Shown: positions 11,729-25,641 of the stretch, one piece after another
How positions within the stretch are numbered: position 1 is the stretch's first letter
Layout of the letters: every line of letters starts with the position of its first letter
Notes under the pieces: generated by a model
The model's database searches: none
What the model was told of the DNA's origin: nothing
Seen by the model: only the letters and a program-made list of their open reading frames with translations
Made by a program: the position numbers and the translations under genes
Assembly: GCA_040437565.1 (NCBI GenBank)
Contig: JBDOQK010000002.1
Coordinates: forward strand, 124,001-188,000
DNA: 64,000 nt
Source of the DNA: Albugo candida
Taxonomy: Eukaryota; Oomycota; Peronosporomycetes; Albuginales
Direction: 5' to 3'

Positions 11729-14553
11729 AAAGGGATATACCAGTCTGCTTCTTGCAAGTCTATTGTACGATCGCGTCATTCGTCGTATCACTCCAACCGT
11801 AATGGAATTCCGATCTTACTTGTCATTTGCGAAATCTGCGTCGATCCAGCTCTCATGCAAAAGCTCATCTGCGTCCAACGCACTTATTTGCATGTACAGC
11901 TTCAATTCCTTTGAACCCTTTAGATAGCGAGCGACCTATTTCGCTAATTCCCAGTCTTGTAGAGTCGGCTGGCGGGCTCGTCGCGGCGCCTTGTGAACGG
12001 CGAACTTTATGTCCGGCCACATGCAGTGCGAATCCATAAAAATTCCAACAAGAGACTGAAAATCGCGGATACTTGGCTCACCTGGTAATCCTTCCGTCAC
12101 CAGATACTTCATCTCACCCGCTTCAGCTTCATTTCTATCCTCGCTTGCTGAAATTTGTACTCCGTTCGCTTTAGCCAATTCATGCTTCACCAGAAATTCT
12201 TGAATATTCGCCTGCGGATCAAGCGTTTAGCCATCCCCTTCAACTTAGCTCAACGCGCGTTCCCAAAAAAATCCTTACTACATCGAGATCCTTTATTGAG
12301 AGTGGACCAATTAAAACAAAAAATCTTCCACTAGCGTCTGTAGCGATGCCGTAACCAAGAGATCATCGACATAAACCCCTACAACAATCATCTCGATACC
12401 CGATCGATTGAAGTACAAACACATGTCCGTATTACAGCGTGCAAACCCTGCGTCTTTCAGTTTTCCATGTAGTAGCTTGCTCCTTAATCATTCTTGCTGC
12501 TTGATTCCGTATAGCGAGTTTTTCGAACGCAATGCAGCGTGGCTCCACGTATCCGCACCCAACTGCCGCGTAGCTTATGCTCGAATTTCCATACCTTGCG
12601 GTACACGCAGATAAATCTTCAAATGCTCTTCCTTTTCTGCCTTTGCATAGACGTCTCGGATGTTCTCGTGCCTTGCCGGCACACCCCATTTCCTTGCAAG
12701 AACCAGTACCATTTTACGTTACTGATCTCCATAACGGCGGTAAATGTAAGTCCGTGATCGACCCCGAATAATTTCTCGTTCCCGCAGGCGACGAGTCTCG
12801 CTTTGTAACGTTCTATCATTCCATCCGCGTCGGTATTCTTCTTGAGGACCCACTTGGTGTGTAGTACATGGCTATCGATGGGAGGTTCCTCCGCTGTCCA
12901 TACGCTATTCTCCATCAATTCCTGGAGCTCTTCCCTTATATCCACGACCCAATTGTCTTTTTAACTGCTACGCATAGCATGTCCGTAGCTTTTGGGATCT
13001 TCTTCACACACGCTGTTTACTACGTCAAACTCCTTCCTCGAATTATGTTCCATGTTGTTCTGATACTTCTGTTCCACATCTTCCTTTCGTGTCTTTGAAC
13101 ATCTACGATGCTCATATCGAGACCACGTACTCATCCGTCCTTGGCTTGTCTTCTTCTTTTTTAGTTTTTGGTCGCGATTCGGTAACGGTTTTCTTGCTGT
13201 CTCCTCTTCCGCCTCGTCTTCTTCAGCAACATGCACTCGGCGCAATTGCTCGCTTTGCCCACTCGTGAGCGTCTCAGCATTTCTTATATACTGAGTAACG
13301 ACAACAACATTGTCCTTGGGTATATATACTCGATACCCTTTCGTCTCATCGCTTCTTCCAGTAATTATGGCTGGTTTCCCACGCTCGCCTAGCGACTTGT
13401 TCTTCGCGTCACGGTGAACAGTAACTCCCGATGCAAACACCACAATATCACCAAGGTCCGGTGCTCTGTTCGTAAGCGTCTGTAGGGGTGACTTCCTTCC
13501 CAGATTAGATTTTCTGGGGCTTCTATTCAGGACGTAAGACACGTATCTCTCCACGTCTCCCCAGAGATAGAGAGGCAGGCGGCATGCATACATCATCCCA
13601 CGCACCTTATTCAAAATGGTGCGGTGCATACGTCTGCATTCCCATTACTGGCCTGATCTCGTGCTTCGATATTAGCGCGAGCAATTCCAGTTCCCTAAAA
13701 GAGAAGATCCACAGTCCGATACTCCCCACCACTACCCGTTGTCAGCAAGTGGATTCTGCAATTGAACTGATACTCAAAAAATCCATGAAGTGCTTGAACT
13801 TTTGCGTAGCGATGTCCTCGTTTGCGAGGAATATTCTACAGTAATTCGTTCGGTGATCGACGAATTTTATCATGTACCGATTTCCCAGCCTGTCCTTAGG
13901 ATTCATCGGTCCCTTCAGATCCGAGCAAATTACTCCGCAAACAACGTCGATCAGAGAATTGTCGCCTGTGTCCTTTCTTTTCTTAGCATTCTTTGTTTGT
14001 TTTATTTTAGCACACGGGAGGCAGTTTGCCTTTATCTGATCCGTGAGCAATATTCCCAAATCTGGGTCTTGCGCGATTCGAACGATCGTGCCGTAATTGA
14101 GATGAGCCAAGCTTCGATGAGAATGCATAAGCGACCCCTTCTGGACGTCACGTCCCACCTCTTCCTCTTTCCGAGCTAGTACCGACATGAGTACGTCTGT
14201 AGGGTCCGAATTTGCTCGTCCAGCCTTCGTGCGAAACCACAAGTACATATTTCGACATCTCTACGTCGAGCACAGGAGTCTTTGCATTGACGCTTGCTAT
14301 TACGCGTTGCTCACCTCGGTATACAATTCCGTATCCTTTTGCCTAAAGCATACGTTATTTCACTCCGAGTTTCGGCGTAATAGTCGTCGTTCAATCGCAC
14401 CTTTACAGCTTTTTTTTTATCACTGTACCCACAATGACGACACTACCCTTCCAGGTAATACAAAGAGACTCACCGTTCGCAGTGACACATTCTATCGCGT
14501 GCTCCTCCGGTTCTTCAAGTAATGTTAAGTCTTCACTAAGTGTTTACTAGACT

Positions 14554-15121
14554 CTCTGTCAAGATCCAGTTCCCTCATCAACAATTGAATTCTTGACTGT
14601 GAGAACGACGTCCGTATCTTGTTTTTCATTGCGTCATCCTTTTTCAGGACACGTGGCCTTTATATATCCAGTTTTCCCGCACTTGTAACACGTTCTCGCG
14701 TCTGTCCGTTCGTTCTTAACCAAATTCACCAATTCTCGTCCAGCTGCCTTCCTCGTGTCTTTAACTCCTTAGATTGAGCGAAATGTGNNNNNNNNNNNNN
14801 NNNNNNNNNNNNNNNNNNNNNNNNNNNNNNNNNNNNNNNNNNNNNNNNNNNNNNNNNNNNNNNNNNNNNNNNNNNNNNNNNNNNNNNCTCTGTCAAGATC
14901 CAGTTCCCTCATCAACAATTGAATTCTTGACTGTGAGAACGACGTCCGTATCTTGTTTTTCATTGCGTCATCCTTTTTCAGGACACGTGGCCTTTATATA
15001 TCCAGTTTTCCCGCACTTGTAACACGTTCTCGCGTCTGTCCGTTCGTTCTTAACCAAATTCACCAATTCTCGTCCAGCTGCCTTCCTCGTGTCTTTAACT
15101 CCTTAGATTGAGCGAAATGTG
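14554..15121. repeat. 234-bp direct duplication flanking a 100-N gap (assembly artefact)
   Basis: 14554-14787 is identical to 14888-15121, and the 100-N gap occupies 14788-14887 exactly between them. The duplicated block includes the gag zinc-knuckle region of Copia 1. Identical copies abutting a fixed-size gap are best explained as two contig ends that overlap but were not merged. Confidence 0.95.
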
Positions 15122-16189
15122 CTAATTCTTCAGCCTGGCGTACGAATTCTGTGCGCGTAAGGTTCAGACGCGAAAGCATAGACATTATCATGGCTGATTC
15201 TGCGTAGTGCACAATGTTGTCAAGGACTAAGTCGTCCGCCCCACCGCACGCTTCACTCACAGCTACCAGGTAGAGGTAGTGTTCTGTCCAGCTTCTCTTG
15301 ATGTTATTGGTTGCAATAACCATCTTCATGATTTGAGCCGGACTTATCTAGGTTGCAAACGTATGCAGTAGCATCTGCATCGCGTGCTCCAAAGTTGGTT
15401 CCTCCTTCCACCAACCGTCAACCTGTCGATTGTAATATCTATCAGCCATTCCTGCGAAGTGATGTCCGAGAACTTCGACCTTTATGCCCTCACGCCACAG
15501 AAATCCACTCGCACGTTCCGCGAACGAGATCTGCCGCACAAATCGATATACCTACGATGGGAACCCTGTACCCTATCCCTGGTTCAATTCTTTGCCGTCA
15601 AAAGGGCGAATGATCAGCTTCCTTTGATGCGCGTCTGGAACCCGTGCAAACCGGCACCAATCGCCGGCCAGTGGTGTTGTTGCGGTTCCGGGTGGTATGC
15701 TGGCGGTTGCACGTAGTGTTGAGGCAGCTCAGGATGTGGGGCCTGTTCACTCTCGACATTAGCCACGGCTTTTCCATATCCGCGCTGCTACAAAGGCTTT
15801 CTGGGTGGCTTCAAGTCCAACACCTCCCTACTCATGACCCTGCCTTGCTCAACGATCGAGCCGAATACACTCGCCTCTCGACCTTTCTGCGCCTTCTCGT
15901 GCTGTCGCTCTAGCGACGCCTCCATACGATCCATGCTTACCGTGAGGCCTTTTAGAATCTCAAGCAGTTTCCTGGGTATCCTTTTGCTCCGAATCATCCC
16001 CCTGACTCCCTCTCCATTGCCCTGTTGACTGCTGACCCGTTCGTGACCCGTCTTGCCGCTTTCGTCGGCATCAAACAATGTAAACCGTTGTGCTCATAAA
16101 CTTTTGGTTGGACAGGAATGATTTCGAGAAAAAGTTAGTCTATCAAAAGAATAATTAACATTCCGATAGGGTTATGTTGTTATACAGAA

Positions 16190-18490
16190 GACGAACCCAG
16201 TCAATGAAAAAACATTCAACGGCCAATTGCCTTCCTCGTAAGCTTTCTCAAAGTCGAGAAAAGTCGCATACGATTCCTCCTTACGATAAGTGACAAAGTC
16301 TTGTCTGTCGGTGAGATGTCGAACGGGGTGATGGATTGACCTTCCTCGCACAAATACGTTTTGATCTTGATGAATAAATTTCGGCGAAAAGCGTTCCAAT
16401 CGATAAGCCAACACTTTTTTGACAGTACTTTCACATCGACGAAAAGCAATGCGATCGGTCGACAGTTGCCAGTATCACCTCGTGATTCTTTTTTGTACAA
16501 CAATGTGATTGCCGAGTGACGTTGGGATCGAAGTAAGATATTTCTTTCTAGCTGATATTCAAACAAGATAATCAGACACTCGCCAAAGGTTTCCGGATGG
16601 AGCTGATAAGATGTAGCTGCAAGTCAATCTATACCAGGAATAGAACTACTCCGCATAAGCTTTATCCCTTCCGTCATCTCTGTCGTACTTAAGCGACTTG
16701 ATAGACAGTCTTGCTCTTCTGACGCAAGGGAAAGTTGAATCGAATCGAGTAGCTTTTTTTTATTTCTGTCACATGGATCAGCTGAGTCGCCCAGGAGCTA
16801 TCAGAGAGCTCATAAAGCCATCCCAAAGCTCCCTATATTCGTCAATGATTTCCCTCGGGCTCGATGTCATGGTGCCACATCTTTGGTGACATTTTCGATT
16901 GACACGCGAAGACAAGAACTATCTGAAAGGCGAAAAACGCTTGGAGGAGCTCTCCATATGCTTCATTTGATGACCGAAGCTTCCATGTTGGTTGTATTTG
17001 GCATTGCTTTCAACAGAAATTCTGAATTGCTCGAGACTCGATTCGATAAAATGACATGCTGAGAGGTGTATTGAGCGTGATACCGAGCTGATGCGGCTTC
17101 CAAGACACGGTGATTAAACTCAAATCACGTCGGGTATCTTGCGCAATCTTTGCTCCCGCTGCTTTAAGCTTCTTCTTCATTTTCGTCTTCCGACTGTCCC
17201 ACATTGTTTTGGGATGTAAAGTTCTCCCAACTATTCGAGCAGCAAATTCGCTTCCAGTTTGATTGCTTCGCCATCTTGAGAATGATCAAATAGTCTTCAT
17301 GAACATTTCAATATCCTCGCCTCGGGGATCGAGTTGGATTTGCAAAAGTTAATTTTTGTGCCAGATGATCTCCCACATTGTGAACGGAAATACATTGAGA
17401 TTTTGTGCACCATATTACATAGCTCTTCCGACATGCAGATGTAACGTAGTCGATTATTGCACTGTAATGGTCCTGTAAATACCTTTTAGTCGGATGTTAT
17501 ATTCACCAGGCTTCTACCACACCCAACGCAAAAGCCATTTCAAACACTCTATTCTACTGAGTTCGTGTCGAATAGTTTCACTTGAAGCATCCTTAGCTGG
17601 ATCGAGTGGTGTATTGATTCACCAAATACAAGATGTGGTGAGGTCGATGCGGAAGTGTTGGAGAGCTCATTGAAAAGCACTCTTTACTCGTCCCTCACCG
17701 ATGCATATACACTGTGGATTTACAAGAGTATATCGTGAATAAGAAGACGCAAAACCAAACAGCGATTTCGAATGCTTCGTTCAGTGAGTTCTTTAGCTGT
17801 TGACTAACCACGAAAGTTCGAAAGGAGGATTGTCTTCACACCGCCACTGCGATTTCGAGTTGAATGTAGAAAAGGTCTTTGACAAACACTTTATGCTACA
17901 TTTTTGAATCTAATAAAAAGTGAAATGATTCCATTGGTTGTGATCGGGATTCTTGATTTCTTAAACTCAACGAATCGAGCGTTCTGATAGGACGTGGTCG
18001 ATAAAAAGATGACCACTATTATGAATGTCATAGCATTCACCGCGAGTCCGAGATATTGTCCCATGTCGGAATATTTGAGGAGCCCTTAGCATTCACGCTG
18101 AAATGGACTTCGCGGACAACTTTGTTTCGCCGTTTTGATTGAAGAGGTGAAGCGTTACATTTTCTTCTGGGAAAGAGCTAAGATTAAAAGAAAGCTCGGC
18201 GATATGACCATAGAGAAGTCCTCGCGATTTACCTTCAAACCATTGCTACCAACGCTTTATGCCCACGTCGGAGCGTAATAGCGATATGAGCACATTAAAT
18301 GGAAGTAGACGACAATGATGACCCGGAATCCAAATCACTGGACTTTCGGTGAGATAGTGGATCCAGTGATCTATTTTTTAGAATGTCGGGGCAGTACACA
18401 GAAATTATAGTTCCACCAAAGCAAGAGATTTGTTTGCGAGTCAAATTATGAACTATTCCGGCACTGACTTCCACCACGAAATTTCTTTCT
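16190..18490 (-). mobile_element. LINE, 5' half (start of reverse transcriptase and upstream region)
   Basis: On the minus strand, 16566-16190 encodes the N-terminal part of a non-LTR reverse transcriptase: ITLLYKKESRGDTGNCRPIA, then an oomycete-like QNVFVRGRSIHHPVRH and the catalytic FLDFEKAYEEGNW (motif A). Two overlapping frames are needed, so it is degenerate. The protein stops at motif A where Copia 1 begins, and motif B onward resumes at about 11140. The upstream region 16600-18490 should hold the linker and endonuclease, but only weak traces are visible and their assignment is positional. Confidence 0.6.
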
Positions 18491-20709
18491 CAAGCAATAC
18501 CTCTCGCTTCGAAGAAACTTTTCCACCACATGGCGACTCTAACGCGTTGCAAACGTAACATCTTCGCCGAGATTGTGCACTGCAAAACGCGATTGATCAG
18601 AAGCAGATATGCTAATTTGTCCAATGCACGATCGCTCGAATCCATGAATGAAATAATCACCCCATTCATGGTGATCGGATGATCTAGTGCTGCCCGGGTG
18701 ATTTTGTCCGGGTTGGTACAAAACTGTACTAGCCTGCGCACATGAAGGATGCGAGCATCGGCTTCTATCAGCTTGTCGGGTCGGAGGGCGTTTTTGGAAT
18801 CGGTCTTCATGAAGTCCCAATTCCGGCGATTCTGGTTGGTCGCTCCGCTACTTTCACCGTGGTATGGTGCTTTTGATAAAAGTGTGTCGCCTCTTTCGGA
18901 GTGTCCCCTTCTTCTGGCATCCGGGCTTTCACAGGAATAACGAACTCCAATTTAAGCAGCTATTGTCTCTAATTGCACGGAAGCAATAAACCCGACTGTG
19001 AGCTAAGTGATCGGTTACACATTGCGGCTGCACTCATCGAAAGAGGACGACTTGGACGTTCTTCTATATTTTTTGCATCAAACCTTGTCATATTTTTGCT
19101 CTATGCAGGCACTGCACTCTCATTGCATATCCCTTGAACATTCTCCCTGTCAAGAGAAGGATTTCATGCAAGTATTCCGACGACCTCAAGCTAAAAATAC
19201 CTTTAACGGTCAGCGAGATCGCACGGTCTCCTGTTCCATAGAGCAAGAGCCAAAGAGACAATCTCACATTCTTCAATCTTTCCGGCTGGGACGAAACGTT
19301 TCGCTTCTTACTATGGAACTACGCGATTATTCTACTACCGCTCTACGAGATCGAAAATTGTTTAAGCGCATCGGATCCGCTGGTAAAAATGAACATATAT
19401 GTCTTCAACAAAACCTTTGGGGATCTGTTGTCTGAACATTTCTACTATGATCAAACGTAATGTATCGCTATGGAAAGAGGACAGATTTTTGTCGATCGAC
19501 GACGTGAGACTCTATCGGCCTCTATGTCTGCTCACTACGTGGTAGCGATGTATGGGCTAGAGATGGAACTGCGCATCAAACAAACCATACGAGAAAAATG
19601 CTGAACGGATTTTTTCGGATCAAGTAAAGTCTATGGGATTACTCAATTTGAGGAATCGATCAGACCATGCATTGGACGGATACGGTCGAAGCGGTCAACG
19701 CTCAAACGTCCGTCTGGCTAGGTGTCATAGTGTTTTTTTATAAAAGGTGCAGTACGTCTTTATCGTACAGTGATAAACACTTTGAACAATCTGGTCGTGA
19801 GCGAAATCAAGATGATTGGTAATGCACAAGAAAAGCTGGCTTGAGCTGTCGAGGATTATGACCATGGCTTTTTCATCAGCTTTCTATTCGTACTTCACCA
19901 ACGAACTGAATGAAAAAGCATCGAAGAATAACATTTAAGTATACAGATGATGGAGGAAGGGTTGACGTAAAACAACCGCAGGACGAGGAACGAAGCTCGA
20001 TGTTAATCCGAATTACGTACAGAGCACTAAAAATCCTAGAAACGTTCCAAATGGTAATAAGGAAGAACACACAGAAAGCGGTAATTTCCAAAGCTTACTC
20101 ACTCAAATGATAGAGAGGTAAAGGAGTCTGTCAAATGACTCTTCCTGATGCTTTCATCTCTTTCAGAAATCTAGCGACCGCTCATATTTTTCAACAAGCA
20201 TTGAAATCTCGACATTCGACAAGTATTCATCATAGCCTTCTCAACACGTGGATGAAGTCAAGTGGGAATTTCTATAGCCGGCTACTAAAAGACGCAATGT
20301 GGACTATGGTATCAGCATTTTCACGGCGTTTTCGTGCTGCTTTGGACAGTTTCCAGTCGCCTTTGTAGCTTCACTGAAAACCACAGAAGCATTACATACG
20401 CAGCTACGTTCTTGAATAAACGGGTAAATAAAATGCCCTTTTTCTTTGATGTTTGAATCAGATTGCACCTATCATTCGAAGCAACAAGAGCAGTGGCTAT
20501 AGCCATTCTTCACTTTTTTCCGAAAAATGAAGGCTACATTTTAGAAATGTAAGTACGAGCATCTTTCTTTACAAAGTTACCTTTTTCTTCGGTTGATACC
20601 GATCTATTTTGCCATATTTGTAACTGGAACGATATTGAATAGGTCAAAAATTGACTGACCATTCCAGACCTGTTACATATCGTATGTGATCATTCTGACT
20701 GGATAGCGT
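18491..20709. other. Unassigned sequence, possible repeat remnants
   Basis: On the minus strand 18490-18810 reads an open 106-residue segment containing DALRPDKLIEAD-like text that might still belong to the LINE. On the plus strand 19007-19435 is open for 142 residues with no recognisable motif. I see no RNA gene or conserved domain. Confidence 0.4.
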
Positions 20710-21279
20710 TGACGATATTAATAATAATAAAGAAGGTAATAAACCTGATTGTCGAGCTAGCCCGCTGATACTAGCTGATATCTTTTCTTTATGCTCACCA
20801 AAATTAACGACGAGAGATAGGGAGGGGAAATGGCTACCTGGATGTCAGCGCAGCACAAGGCTGAAGTCTCAAGAATCCTGAAGATTGATTTCTGTTAATG
20901 CTTGAGTCTATAACCTTCCCAACGATTGGATCGGTCGTTTGATTNNNNNNNNNNNNNNNNNNNNNNNNNNNNNNNNNNNNNNNNNNNNNNNNNNNNNNNN
21001 NNNNNNNNNNNNNNNNNNNNNNNNNNNNNNNNNNNNNNNNNNNNTGACGATATTAATAATAATAAAGAAGGTAATAAACCTGATTGTCGAGCTAGCCCGC
21101 TGATACTAGCTGATATCTTTTCTTTATGCTCACCAAAATTAACGACGAGAGATAGGGAGGGGAAATGGCTACCTGGATGTCAGCGCAGCACAAGGCTGAA
21201 GTCTCAAGAATCCTGAAGATTGATTTCTGTTAATGCTTGAGTCTATAACCTTCCCAACGATTGGATCGGTCGTTTGATT
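20710..21279. repeat. 235-bp direct duplication flanking a 100-N gap (assembly artefact)
   Basis: 20710-20944 is identical to 21045-21279, with the gap at 20945-21044 between them. This is the same signature as at 14554-15121, so the sequence is probably present only once in the genome. Confidence 0.95.
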
Positions 21280-21328
21280 ATCCAATCGTTTTTTCTTCTT
21301 TATTGCTGATGCAATATATCGTCGTCAG

Positions 21329-21360
21329 GTGCAGCTCATATATGAAACTATGAGTTGCAC
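21329..21360. repeat. Imperfect hairpin just outside the Copia 2 LTR
   Basis: Twelve-base arms (gtgcagctcata and tatgagttgcac, one mismatch that would be a G-U pair) enclose an 8-base loop. It lies 26 bp from the LTR boundary. Its role is unknown. Confidence 0.5.
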
Positions 21361-21386
21361 TGTAGGGGCACATTGGGGGTAGCTTC

Positions 21387-21639
21387 TGTTAGCGAATGCG
21401 TAGTGTTGGGGGTGGTAAAATGACTACTAAAATATATTTAGGTCCTTAGTTCGCAAACTCTCTTGCTGCTCTACTCCTACTGGATTCTTCGACTATACCT
21501 TGATAGTTTTCATACGGTACATTACTAATCGTACAGCCGCGCATTAGGAATCGCCTGGCCGCGCGTCAGTAATCCTGTGCCGTTAACAAGATGCGTCGTG
21601 CGATAGCGTAACCGGACAACAAAACACCCTTTTTTAACA
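21387..21639 (-). repeat. 3' LTR of Copia 2 (253 bp)
   Basis: It starts TGTTAGCG and ends TTTAACA, and is bordered internally by the purine-rich tract (ctcctcctcg on the plus strand). It aligns end to end with the interrupted LTR at 25642-26581. Confidence 0.9.
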
Positions 21640-24600
21640 CTCCTCCTCGCGATCGCATCATCGGCACCTTATCTAGTGTAAACCCACTAGCGGTCGCAAC
21701 TTGGCGATCTTGTGCTTGTCTACTGCCTTAGTCAATAGGTCCGCAAGCATGATATCAGACAGAACGTAGCACGTCTCCTGTATGCCACGACGGGCAAAGT
21801 CCTTCAAAAATTTGAGGCGCACATCGATATGTTTTGCTCTCATGGACGAATCCTCACCCTCAATCTGGTGGATAGCCGCTTGATTATCCACTTGCATCTT
21901 CACGAGCAGAGACGGTGCAAGTCCCATTTTCATCAGCATTTCCTTTATCCCAAGGATCTCGCGGCCGTTTCGGACGCTGCCACAAATCGGCCTCCATCTT
22001 CGAAATGGAAACTCCTCCTTGCTTTTCGCCGGCCAGCTCACGGGCATTCCATTGAATAACACCATCGTTCCAGTCAGGGACTCCCTGTCATCCTTGTCCG
22101 CGGCTAAATCTGCATCGCTATATGATTATAGCGTAACAGCATGTTCACCATCAGTACCGGCACGCATCTCGAGTCTTATATTCTTGCTTCCCGGAAATTT
22201 CCTTGCAATGCTCTTGGCCAATTTCCAGTCTTTCTTCCACGGATGATGCGTTTGACGCGTTACCTTTTGCATCGCAAACCTGATATCTGGGCGATTGCGC
22301 CGCTCGACCCACAACAAACTTCCAACGAGAGGCTGAAGCGACCGTATTGATGGTTCTCCAGGCTCTGGATCCTTCAAAAGTAGGATACTTTCCGGTCTGG
22401 CTACGTCATAGCGCTGCTACCCGATCGGTGTACGCGTTGGATTCGCCGACGCCAAACCGTGTTACCGGAGCAACTCTTGTATGGCCTCTTACTGATCCAG
22501 AGCATAGGAGCTGCGCATCGAGCGCCTTAGCTCAAATTCCTAGAAATCTGGACACCTCTCCCAGGCTCTTAATTGAAAGCGATTTCATCGCGGCAAGAAA
22601 CCAATCGACCGATGCAGCCTTTGTCTCCGTGACTAGGAAATCGTCGACGTACACGCCAACTACAGTAGCATCATAACCGTCGAGTTTGTAGTACAGGCAA
22701 AAATCACTGTTGCACTGTCCAAATCTTGATTCCTTGATTCTCGAATGCAACAGCTGGCTTCATGGTCGTCCCGCCTGTTTCAAACCATACAGGCGTTTCT
22801 TGAACTCGAGTGCGACTTCACTTGCACTGGACACTTCAAGTTCCTAAATTTTTTCGTCCTTGATCTTTATGCCTCTTAGTACGTGCAGCAGTATCTCCAA
22901 ATGATCCTCCTTGTTAACCTCTACATAGTCATTTGGAATGTCGTCATGTTTTGCAGGTACACCCCATGTCACCGCAAGTCGTAGGATCACATTCATTGTT
23001 GACATGTCCATAACGGCTGCCAAGGTCAATGAGTAGTCAACACCAAAGACTTGTTCATTTCGTCATTCAACAAGTCGTGCCTTGAGCCGGTCCACTGCGC
23101 CGTTTTCGTCTATCTTGGTCTTGTACACCCAGTTACTGTGCAGCATTTTTGAAGAGGCTGGTCGCTTGATCAGGTTCCAAACTTTGTAGGACTCAAGCTC
23201 CTAAATTTCTTCGAGCATTGCCTTGCTCCAACCTTCAGCCTTTGGGCTGAGCGTCGCCTCAACGTGCGTCTTCGGGTCAGTCTCGTATGCTTGTAGCACG
23301 GTGGCTACATCAATCTTCGCAGACATTTCTTCTTATTTTCGACTGCTTAGTTGACCCAAGTGTGGAATAGGGGTCACTCGTTCACTTCTTGAGCTTGCCC
23401 TTGCCATTTTTCTTGTTTTTACCATCACCAATGTCTTCTTGAGTGATTTACGAATCTGCTTGAAGGTTCCATCTTGGTCTCCTCGCTGCAACCTAATTCT
23501 AAGTTGCTCGTTCTGCAAGTCCGAAAGCGTGTGAATATTCTTGACGTGTTGCGTCACAACGACGACGTTGTTCTTGCAATTATATACTCGATAGCCCTTG
23601 GTCTCGTCACTGCGCCCAACGATCATGCCAACCTGGGCTCGATCATCGAGTGAACTCTTCTTCGGGTCGCGGTATACAGTACACATGGAGCCAAATTCAA
23701 CGACACCGCGTAGGTCTTGAACTTGCTGTGTCAGCACCTCGATTCGGGATGCACAATTGTGGCTCGATTTTGTAGGAATGCGATTCAATATGTACGATGA
23801 GTACGCAACCGCGTCACCTCAGAAAGGCAGCGAGAGGTCGCTTCCGAATATCATCGAGCGCGCCATATTTAGCACCGTCCGGTGCATGCGCTCTGCTTTG
23901 CCAGTTGACGCTTGATTCGCGCCTCGCTGACCTGTCTCGATACGCCAGCTGTTTTGCATAGTAAGTCTACGTTCTGACACTCACGCTGCCATCGGTTCGA
24001 AGCACATGTCCCGGCAACTAAAACGTTTCTCGAAGAACGTCAAGAACTACTTGAACTTCCGTACCGCTTGGTCCTTGATACGCGCGAGTAATTACTCTTG
24101 TGGTCAAAATAATGAATGAGGTACCTATTTCCCATTCGATCCTTTGGTGTCATAGGTTCTTTCAGGTCCAAGCAAACCACACCACCGAGCGATCAATCGG
24201 TGAATTAACGCGGTGTCTTTTCTGGGATGTACATTTTTGGTCTGTTTTGATTGCGCACACGTAGCAATGTCTTTCGTTGATGATCAGTAATTCTTCTCTT
24301 GGATCCAGATTCGCGCGCCATTAGTTCAATTTTCTCATAGGAGAGGTGACCTAGGCATTGATGAAAGTGAATTAGGGTCCCCGCATGCACACCTACATCA
24401 CCTTCCCGCTCCTTCGCTTCGTCCGTTGTAGTCCTAACCTGGCCGGCCTCTTTTGGACCTGTTATCACGTCTTGGATCTCCAGACGTTGTTATGCATCGC
24501 CAGGTCGAATATAACGTCCCTGGTAGTGAGCGATAAAACCGATCGCCGAGCATCCTTGTACTCGAGCGCGTAGCCCTTTAGCTCAAGTATGCCATGGGAA

Positions 24601-25641
24601 ACGATATTTCGAGTCAGCATCGGTGCAGTAGACTTCAGTAAGTCGAATTTTAGTTGGTCTTCCACGTGCCATCACGCGGAGAACCACACTTCCGACCATT
24701 GTTAGATGAAACGGTTTTCCATCGCCGACCAAGCATTGGTCTCCGCACTTGCGATCATCTTCGAGCAGTGCACTATTGTTCAGCAGGTGCCTTCTGGAAC
24801 CGCTATCCAGGATCCATGAATCGTTTTGAGTCGTGGCATCTTGTCCAGACGGCGTGTAGTTGACAACATCCTTGGTTTTAGTGTTGTTACGCCAAGCTCC
24901 CTTGACATCGTTGGCTCTCTTCGACTTTTTCCCTTCAGGATTCACCGACTGGATGTTCGCGACCTCACCACACCCGAAACACGTGCGCGTGTTAACGCGT
25001 GGTTTATATGTTCAGAAACATGGTTTACTACATCCTTACCAACGCGGCAGGGCTTCGAGTGTGCAACTCCACAGACTGCGTGAAATGCGCGAGCTATTCG
25101 GCTTGTACAAGGTAATCAACCCGGTTTCCGTCGTAGTTGGACATAAGTAACGCGTGGAGCTCAGTCGATGCATAGTGCACAATATTGTCCAGCACCAGCG
25201 CGTCAGCGCCACCACATGCATCGCGTACCGCCACCAAGTAGAGGTAATGCTAGGGCCAGCTCCTCTTGGAGTTCTTCCTTGCCGTGAACAATTTCATCGA
25301 CTGTGAAGCAGTAATCTTGAACTTCAGGTGTAAGCGTTCTACGACGTGCGCGGGAGTCGAAATTAGTCCCCACCAAGTCTCGACCTGCTTTTTGTAGTAC
25401 CGCGCGGCGATACCACTCAGATAGTGCCCAAGCAGGTCCTTCTTGACGTCTTCGGACCAGTCGAAGCCACAGGCGGATTGTGCGTACTAAATCTACCTCA
25501 TGAATATCCTTCCCCGATATAGGAAACTGGAGCCCAAATCTCGATACAGCTCTGAGCCATCAAACCTTCCAATCGTCAGTATTCGTTGACGCTCATCCGG
25601 TACCCGCATTGTATGTTGAGCGTCCGGTGGGCTCATAACCT

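Larger units (their letters stand above)
11150..16180 (-). mobile_element. Copia LTR retrotransposon fossil (element 1)
   Basis: A broken minus-strand Ty1/Copia element with many breaks. Parts in transcription order are: gag about 16078-15060; CCHC zinc knuckle near 14703-14640; GAG-pre-integrase and integrase core about 14248-13742; integrase C-terminal part 13629-12961; reverse transcriptase about 12945-11936; RNase H about 11679-11464. This order (integrase before RT) is diagnostic of Copia. The 3' LTR is about 11150-11361 (starts TG, ends CA) next to a purine-rich tract. The 5' LTR survives only as a diverged piece from 16101 to about 16170. The two LTR pieces differ at roughly a quarter to a third of positions, so the copy is old. 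It is inserted into a LINE. An assembly gap with duplicated flanks lies within gag. Confidence 0.85.

Noticed and set aside
20814-20827. 14-mer gagatagggagggg also found at 45974-45987
   Set aside because: Purine-rich and short; flanks differ, so a shared element is not supported.
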